Shown here: in pieces, positions 24,645 to 29,635 of the stretch
Numbering within the stretch: position 1 is the first letter of the stretch
Layout of the letters: each line of letters starts with the position of its first letter
Assembly (NCBI GenBank): GCA_035354435.1
Contig: DAOQAY010000018.1
Coordinates: 1 to 29,635, forward strand
Origin: JAKLDO01 sp035354435
GTDB taxonomy: Bacteria; UBP6; UBA1177
Direction of reading: 5' to 3'
Length of the DNA stretch: 29,635 nucleotides
The notes under the pieces: generated by a model
What the model was told of the DNA's origin: nothing
What the model saw: the letters and a program-made list of their open reading frames with translations, nothing else
Database searches by the model: none
Position numbers and translations under genes: made by a program

Positions 24645-24673
24645 TTGACATTATTGTTCTGCCATTTTATTAT
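24645..24673 (+). promoter_or_regulatory. σ70-type promoter of radC
   Basis: A perfect TTGACA (24645-24650) and TATTAT (24668-24673) are separated by 17 bp. The start point would be near 24680, giving a leader of about 28 bases to the radC ATG. It diverges from the pilB promoter within the same 190-bp intergenic region. Confidence 0.7.
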
Positions 24674-24707
24674 TCCGATGTTAAAAACGGTGAATTGAAA
24701 AGTTGCA

Positions 24708-25373
24708 ATGAAACAGGTACACGAATTATTCTCAGATGACAGACCAAGAGAAAAACTTCTGATCAAAGGTCCAGGATCGCTCAAAAACAGAGAACTTATT
24801 GCGGCAATTCTGGGCAGCGGACAGAAAGGATTTCCTGTTATGGACATCTCAAGATCTATAGAACTTCTTCTTGAAAAAGACGGACTGGATGCCGTAAGTA
24901 TCGAAAAACTTACTTCCGTTGAAGGTATCGGCATTGCCAAAGCCTGCCAGATAACCGCTTCATTCGAGCTTGCAAAAAGGTTTTATACCGAACCTGAGAA
25001 AGTGCGGATAAGTGCTTCAAAAGACATTGCAATTCTGCTTGATGAATATTCCGGCAGACATCAGGAACATTTTATTACAATTACTCTTGACGGAGCTAAC
25101 AATGTAATAAATGTCCGTGTAATATTCATCGGAACGCTCAATAGATCACTTGTCCATCCGCGGGAAGTTTTTGCACCGGCATTTGCAGACAGAGCTGCTT
25201 CAGTTATTGTTGCGCACAACCATCCTTCAGGCATTGTAGAACCGTCTATTGAAGACATAAACATCACTCAAAGGCTTGTCGAAGCAGGAAAAATCCTGGG
25301 AATCGAAGTGCTTGACCATGTTATTCTCACGAAAAAAAGCTACTATTCCTTTCAGGGTAACGGAAAAATGTAG
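24708..25373 (+). CDS. radC: RadC family protein (UPF0758, JAB/MPN domain)
   Basis: 221 residues, the common length. N-terminal helix-hairpin-helix part (REKLLIKGPGSLKNRELIAA, then LTSVEGIGIAKACQITASFE) and C-terminal JAB1/MPN metalloprotease-like domain with the zinc motif HNHPSG (His170, His172) and Asp183 in EPSIEDINIT. Despite the name, the family is not shown to be a core DNA-repair factor; a role in DNA processing during transformation or stress is proposed. The ATG has only a weak ribosome site (GAAAAG). It is transcribed divergently from the pil operon. Confidence 0.93.
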   Translation: MKQVHELFSDDRPREKLLIKGPGSLKNRELIAAILGSGQKGFPVMDISRSIELLLEKDGLDAVSIEKLTSVEGIGIAKACQITASFELAKRFYTEPEKVRISASKDIAILLDEYSGRHQEHFITITLDGANNVINVRVIFIGTLNRSLVHPREVFAPAFADRAASVIVAHNHPSGIVEPSIEDINITQRLVEAGKILGIEVLDHVILTKKSYYSFQGNGKM

Positions 25374-25375
25374 CC

Positions 25376-25400
25376 TCTGTTTTCTTGTAAAAAAAACAGA
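25376..25400. other. Inverted repeat just after radC
   Basis: TCTGTTTT (25376-25383) and AAAACAGA (25393-25400) form an 8-bp stem with a 9-base loop, three bases after the radC stop. There is no T-run after it on the plus strand, so it is not a classical terminator; it could attenuate or protect the transcript that continues to the lipoprotein gene. Confidence 0.3.
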
Positions 25401-25446
25401 AAAGAGCATAACTTGCTTCAGATCAAATGTTTTTCAGGAGAAAAAA

Positions 25447-26187
25447 ATGAAGAAATTTATTATTATTTTTGCAGTTATATCCTTTCTTTCATGCGGTGAG
25501 ACAAAAACAAATAACAAAACAGATGACGATTCAGCAGTAAACGATGCGTCAAATGACGAAATGATCGATGACACTGCCGATCAGAACGACGAAATCGCTG
25601 ATGAAACGATCGATGAAGCCACCGATGATACAACTGACGAAATAACTGACGGAACAAACGATGATGACAGCACTAATCCCATGGATTTTGATGTCAGAAA
25701 ACCAATAGAAAGAACTGTTTCCTGCGATGGAGAAGAGCTTACACAGCTTGATAAAGACTGGGTATGCACATTCAATTACGATGGAAAGTCAGGATTTGTC
25801 TATATTCAGTCGAATATGACTTCATGCGAAGTGATAATGTCGGCAAATCCGATATTTACAACTGTCGGCAGCTGGATCAGTTTTAACGGCAAAGTATCTG
25901 AAATCACCGGAGCAAATTACGACTGGGGCGGAAATCATCATAATGATTTTCTGGAATTCACTTATTCCGGGGAATATTTCAAACTATACCATTCATCTTT
26001 CGGATACGGATGGAGATCATGCCAGAACATGGACTGCATGCAGGTCGGCAATCCTGTGACTGAAGACGGATGCACCAAAGAAAGAACGCTTCCTTCAGTC
26101 TGTCAGGAAGTACAAGCTGATGGCACGATCGGCGATTTCACAGATTCGTTTGCACCTTGCGAAGGCGATCCGAATTATGAAGGCTAG
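25447..26187 (+). CDS. Asp-rich surface lipoprotein, function unknown
   Basis: 246 residues. Start chosen at the ATG after CAGGAG; it opens MKKFIIIFAVISFLSC, a lipoprotein signal with the lipid-carrying Cys16. Residues about 25-73 are a low-complexity linker of Asp, Thr, Glu and Ala (blocks such as DETIDEATDD and TTDEITDGTNDDD), of the kind that holds a domain away from the membrane. The C-terminal 160 residues contain eight cysteines and many aromatic residues (NYDWGGNHHNDFLEFTYSG); I do not recognise the fold. The cysteines could form disulfides outside the cytoplasm. Its stop overlaps the start of the next lipoprotein gene by 11 bases, so both are made together. Confidence 0.8.
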   Translation: MKKFIIIFAVISFLSCGETKTNNKTDDDSAVNDASNDEMIDDTADQNDEIADETIDEATDDTTDEITDGTNDDDSTNPMDFDVRKPIERTVSCDGEELTQLDKDWVCTFNYDGKSGFVYIQSNMTSCEVIMSANPIFTTVGSWISFNGKVSEITGANYDWGGNHHNDFLEFTYSGEYFKLYHSSFGYGWRSCQNMDCMQVGNPVTEDGCTKERTLPSVCQEVQADGTIGDFTDSFAPCEGDPNYEG

Positions 26188-28501
26188 CACTCTCGCCTTT
26201 TTATCTTTTGCGTTTGTCTGCATTTTTTCATGCGGCAACAACTCTCCGGAAACATTGGTGTTTAAGCTGTCAAACGACGGGGCTGATATGCCTTCGAAAT
26301 ATATTGTGATAACTTGGAAAAAAGACGGTACGGCAGAAAAATTTGTCTGCCCCTTTGAATCAGCTTCCTTTAAATGCGATCTGAAAATGATAGAGATAAA
26401 AGGCGGGCAGAATATTATCTCCATGTTTCTGAAAATCAGGAATTTCCAGTTTGAAACAGTTGCAGTAGAAAAAAACGCTGAAATTTCACTTAAAAAGCTT
26501 GCTGCTTTTGAAAAAACTGACGATTTTACTTCAGGAATGGATGTTGGTGACACCTCTTTATTCAATGACCTTGCGGTAAGCGTCAATACAGAACTTGGAA
26601 AAACAGGCGTTTTAAAGTTTTATATAAAAAACGCAGACACCGACACACCTTCAGTTTATTTCCAGAATAGCAAAAAGCATCCTATCCACTACGATTTTGC
26701 CGCTAATTTTGCCGGTGAAGATCTCACTCCGTCGGAATTTACGAAAGAAGTTTACACAAATACGGAAAGAACCCGTTTTGCAGGTTCGATAATTTATTAT
26801 TCAGGCATAAAAAATTCTCCTTATGCGCTCACTTTTTTTCCGGGAGATACAATAAATCCCAGTCAGGTTGCACTTGTTCATAAACTTATCGAAGAAAGAA
26901 TGGAAACGACTGAAATTATTGGAGATTCAGAAAGACTTGTCTATCTTCCCGCAGGAGAGACGCAGGAAATCGAAGCAGATAATGAGCAGTCGCTTTTCAG
27001 CAGAAGGGATATTCCGGTGATCACCCGCGAAATGCTTTACAGTTCAAGTTCTTTTCAGCTTTTAAATGAAGGCAGGGCTTGCGGAACACTTAAAAAAATG
27101 ACTCCTGAAGAACTTGTTGCGACTCCTGTTTCATTCAAAGATGTCTTAATTTTGACAAGGCTCCCCAACGAACTTCCTGTCGTCGGCGGAACGATAACCG
27201 AAGAGTTCCAGACTCCACTTGCCCATGTCAATGTCGCCGCAAGAAATAGAGGAACTCCGAATATCGCTCTTCCGGATGCTTCAGAAAATACAAAAATCAA
27301 GCCGTTCATTGGGAAACTTGTTGAATTCATTGTAAAAAGCGGAAACTATACGATCAAGGAAATGACTCTTGCCCAGGCAGAAAAATGCTGGGATGAACTT
27401 AAAAAAGAACCTTTTGTCCCCGAGTCAGATCTTGCATTTTCCGGACTCCCGCTTTTTTCAGAGATCAAATTTGAAGATTCTATCCGTGTCGGAGTAAAAG
27501 CGACCAATCTTGCGATTCTGTCTCAGATTCTTCCGGATAACACCCCTATTGGATTTGCAGTTCCTTTTTATTATTACAATGAGTTTGTAAATTCAAAAAA
27601 CATTACAGCGGAAATTATTCAGAAAGCCGGAACTGACTGCGTGGACGAAGGAAGAAGTGCTGAAATATGTGCCGAAGTGACTTCATTCTTAACCACGGAA
27701 GTTCCTGAAAAGATTTCATATTTTATTATCAGAATGCTTGCCGACACCAAATTTAAGAGTGACACGGTTTTTAGAGAAGCAGTGCTGAACACTTTGAGAT
27801 ATATCATTTATAGAACACCTCTTGATAAAGCGTTTGCAACTGAATTGAACAGCAGAATTGCTGAAGTTTTCGGAACTGAAAAAGTGAGGCTGCGGTCAAG
27901 CACAAACTCTGAAGATCTCCAGAAATTCAGTGGAGCCGGTTTATATGATTCAGTTTCAGCATATTCAGAAGGAGTTGACGCTGCATCGCTAAAGATCGGC
28001 AAGATCTGGGCAAGTATGTGGAACTTCTCGGCTTTTGAAGAAAGAGAGTTCTGGGGCATCGACCACAATGCAGTTTTCATGGGGATATGTGTTTCATCTT
28101 CCTATGACGGAGAAACCTCAAACGGAGTGCTGATAACAAAAAATATCGCTGATCCCGCTATTGCCGGAATGTATGTGAATGTTCAGCCTGGTGAAGCTTC
28201 CGTCACAAATCCGGAAGACGGCGGAATTCCTGAAATATTTGTAATTACTGAAAGTTTCGGCGGAGATGTCGAGGTTCTTCCGATAAGATATTCAAGTTTA
28301 AGTCCTGATGCCGCAATTCTTACTCACGATCAGGTGAAAGAACTTTATAAAGCTTCGTTAAAAGCTCATTCAGAGTTTTCATCTCGTTACGGAATTAATG
28401 AAGGTGCTGCGACCTTTGACATTGAATTTAAATTTAACGATACAGAAAACGGAACAAAACTCATTTTGAAACAGATAAGACCTTATTCTTGCGGGGAATG
28501 A
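26177..28501 (+). CDS. Lipoprotein with phosphohistidine and PPDK/glucan-dikinase-type ATP-grasp domains
   Basis: 774 residues from the ATG overlapping the previous stop; the upstream extension of the frame lacks a signal peptide. A lipobox ends at Cys19 (FAFVCIFSC). Residues 20 to about 290 are unassigned. Residues about 310-395 resemble the swivelling phosphohistidine domain, with His350 in TPLAHVNVAARNRGTPNIAL; plant glucan water dikinases have LSHVSVRARN here. Residues about 438-774 are the PEP/pyruvate-binding ATP-grasp domain: GVKATNLAIL, RLRSSTNSEDLQKFSGAGLY, KIWASMWN, and the ending LILKQIRPY. The order phosphohistidine then ATP-grasp is that of glucan dikinases, not of PEP synthase. 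The catalytic His, the RSS-SED block and QxRP are kept. ATP is not normally available outside the inner membrane, so the role is unclear. Confidence 0.82.
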   Translation: MKASTLAFLSFAFVCIFSCGNNSPETLVFKLSNDGADMPSKYIVITWKKDGTAEKFVCPFESASFKCDLKMIEIKGGQNIISMFLKIRNFQFETVAVEKNAEISLKKLAAFEKTDDFTSGMDVGDTSLFNDLAVSVNTELGKTGVLKFYIKNADTDTPSVYFQNSKKHPIHYDFAANFAGEDLTPSEFTKEVYTNTERTRFAGSIIYYSGIKNSPYALTFFPGDTINPSQVALVHKLIEERMETTEIIGDSERLVYLPAGETQEIEADNEQSLFSRRDIPVITREMLYSSSSFQLLNEGRACGTLKKMTPEELVATPVSFKDVLILTRLPNELPVVGGTITEEFQTPLAHVNVAARNRGTPNIALPDASENTKIKPFIGKLVEFIVKSGNYTIKEMTLAQAEKCWDELKKEPFVPESDLAFSGLPLFSEIKFEDSIRVGVKATNLAILSQILPDNTPIGFAVPFYYYNEFVNSKNITAEIIQKAGTDCVDEGRSAEICAEVTSFLTTEVPEKISYFIIRMLADTKFKSDTVFREAVLNTLRYIIYRTPLDKAFATELNSRIAEVFGTEKVRLRSSTNSEDLQKFSGAGLYDSVSAYSEGVDAASLKIGKIWASMWNFSAFEEREFWGIDHNAVFMGICVSSSYDGETSNGVLITKNIADPAIAGMYVNVQPGEASVTNPEDGGIPEIFVITESFGGDVEVLPIRYSSLSPDAAILTHDQVKELYKASLKAHSEFSSRYGINEGAATFDIEFKFNDTENGTKLILKQIRPYSCGE

Positions 28502-28504
28502 TCT

Positions 28505-29635
28505 ATGAAAACTTCAGACTATTCGCACCTTTTTCTAATTGAACCTGGGTTCACTGCCCTTAATCACGGCTCTTTCGGTTCATGTCCGGCTGAGATCATA
28601 AACTATCAGTTTGAACTGGTAAAAAAAATGGAATCGCTTACGACACGGTTTTTCACAAGGATCGTCAAAGATCTGAATGCTGAGTCGATGTATTCTTTAA
28701 GCAGGTTTGTAAATGCCTCGTCAGCAGACATGATATTTATCAGAAATGCCACAACGGCGGCAAATGCTGTAATAAATTCAATGACTTTTAAACCTGGCGA
28801 TGAGATCGTCACGACAAATCTGATATACGGTTCATGCAGGAATGCTCTGGACTATGCCGCTCAAACAAAAGGAGCGGTAATAAAAAAAGCTAATATCCCA
28901 TTTCCAGTTAAAAGTGAAAATGAAATTGCTGAATCAATACTTGGACTTATCACAAAAAAGACAAAGCTCATTTTCATCGACCATGTCACAAGTGAAACTG
29001 CTTTAATTCTTCCCGTTCAGAAAATATGTGATGAAGCGAACAGACTCGGAATCGATGTTTTTATTGACGGAGCACACGCTCCCGGGATGCTGCCGCTTGA
29101 TATTTCAGCAATAAATCCGACCTATTACACCGGCAACTGCCACAAATGGATATGCGCTCCCAAAGGCACAGCATTTCTTTTCGTCAGACCTGAAAAACAG
29201 GAATCGGTGATCCCGCCCATCATCAGCAATTATTTCTGTCAGGGAGAAACCTCGAACGCAAGATTTCACAGCTCTTTTGACTGGTCCGGCACAATGGATT
29301 ACACAAATTACGCCTGTGTCGGAAAAACTATCGACTACCTCGAAAACAAAGTTTCCGGCGGCTGGAACGGCATTATGAAAAGAAATCATGAACTAGTCAT
29401 AACAGGACGAAACATCATAACCAAAGAACTTCACCTTGACCAGTATCTGCCTGATGAACTCATCGGCTCAATGGCAACCATCAAACTAAATTCCACCGCA
29501 GACATCGACCCCAAAACCGGGATTGACCTCATTCAAATGGAACTCCTCGACAAATATAACATCGAAACCGTCATCACCACACTCTACCCCACAAAACAGC
29601 GCATCCTCCGCATCAGCGCCGCCCTCTATAACAAC
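28505..29635 (+). CDS. Class V aminotransferase (isopenicillin-N epimerase-like), 3' end outside window
   Basis: The frame is open for 377 codons to the last base. GGGGA lies about eight bases before the ATG, three bases after the preceding stop. The N-terminal ALNHGSFGSCPAEI and FIRNATTAANAVINS are typical of this PLP-enzyme group, the cofactor-binding Asp lies in FIDGAHAPG and the PLP lysine is Lys214 in GNCHKWICAPKG. Such enzymes act as epimerases, cysteine desulfurase-like lyases or hercynylcysteine lyases; the substrate is not evident. There is no signal peptide, so it is cytoplasmic unlike its two upstream neighbours. The last 200 bases use more C-ending codons than the first part. Confidence 0.9.
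   Translation, partial: MKTSDYSHLFLIEPGFTALNHGSFGSCPAEIINYQFELVKKMESLTTRFFTRIVKDLNAESMYSLSRFVNASSADMIFIRNATTAANAVINSMTFKPGDEIVTTNLIYGSCRNALDYAAQTKGAVIKKANIPFPVKSENEIAESILGLITKKTKLIFIDHVTSETALILPVQKICDEANRLGIDVFIDGAHAPGMLPLDISAINPTYYTGNCHKWICAPKGTAFLFVRPEKQESVIPPIISNYFCQGETSNARFHSSFDWSGTMDYTNYACVGKTIDYLENKVSGGWNGIMKRNHELVITGRNIITKELHLDQYLPDELIGSMATIKLNSTADIDPKTGIDLIQMELLDKYNIETVITTLYPTKQRILRISAALYNN

Noticed and set aside
24708..25373. RadC as a sign of a mobile or anti-restriction island
   Set aside because: It is a full-length chromosomal-type RadC with its own promoter, and no phage or plasmid genes flank it.
26122..26135. TGGCAC resembling a σ54 -24 element
   Set aside because: It is inside the lipoprotein coding sequence and no matching TTGCA -12 element follows at the right distance.
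26120..26176. Longer N-terminus for the dikinase-like protein
   Set aside because: It would remove the lipoprotein signal from the N-terminus, overlap the previous gene by 68 bases and has no ribosome site.

Overview
The window looks like part of a chromosome or scaffold from an uncultured Gram-negative bacterium of low to moderate G+C (my impression is 35-40%, not computed). It has lipoproteins with classical lipoboxes, an MltG transglycosylase and a complete type IV pilus motor and regulator operon in the order pilB-pilT-pilC-pilS-pilR-pilD. That order resembles the start of the Myxococcus xanthus pil cluster. Lipoproteins with Asp-rich or β-helix segments also fit an uncultured deltaproteobacterial or Myxococcota-like lineage. 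The assignment is inference only. A run of 100 N shows that this is an assembled scaffold.

Region 1 to about 8.9 kb, all on the plus strand, is an accessory neighbourhood of single-gene enzymes: two GNAT acetyltransferases (one YoaP-like), two SAM methyltransferases, a RAYT transposase carrying a REP-like palindrome pair inside its own coding sequence, a DJ-1/PfpI protein, a cupin, an NlpC/P60-like protein, a RibD-type reductase and an adenosine deaminase. Between 5.6 and 7.9 kb lie four remnants. The HAD phosphatase, the epoxyqueuosine-reductase-like protein and the nucleoside phosphorylase still show recognisable N- and C-terminal pieces with the middle missing or frameshifted. The DUF4143 ATPase is cut at both ends. 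This is either a decay hot spot or an assembly problem.

Region 9 to 14.6 kb holds an intact AAA/DUF4143 ATPase followed by a DUF6873-like protein on the plus strand. These converge on mltG on the minus strand. A β-helix surface lipoprotein and an upstream AraC-family regulator follow, also on the minus strand.

Region 14.7 to 24.5 kb, minus strand, is one tightly packed run of eight genes: pilB, pilT, pilC, pilS, pilR, pilD, a malic enzyme and a corrinoid adenosyltransferase (cobO). Gaps are under 20 bp and several genes overlap. A good σ70-type promoter lies before pilB, with two perfect 11-bp tandem repeats directly upstream of its -35 box. PilB and PilT are the extension and retraction ATPases, PilC the platform, PilD the prepilin peptidase, and PilS/PilR the two-component system that normally controls pilin transcription. 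No pilin gene is in the window. The N run falls inside cobO. It is flanked by two copies of the same 55 bp, and removing the N's and one copy restores a perfect 170-residue protein, so the gap is an assembly artefact.

Region 24.6 to 29.6 kb, plus strand, has radC, an Asp-rich lipoprotein, a large lipoprotein with a phosphohistidine domain and a PPDK/glucan-water-dikinase-type ATP-grasp domain, and a class V aminotransferase that runs off the end. The exported dikinase-like lipoprotein is the most unusual protein here.
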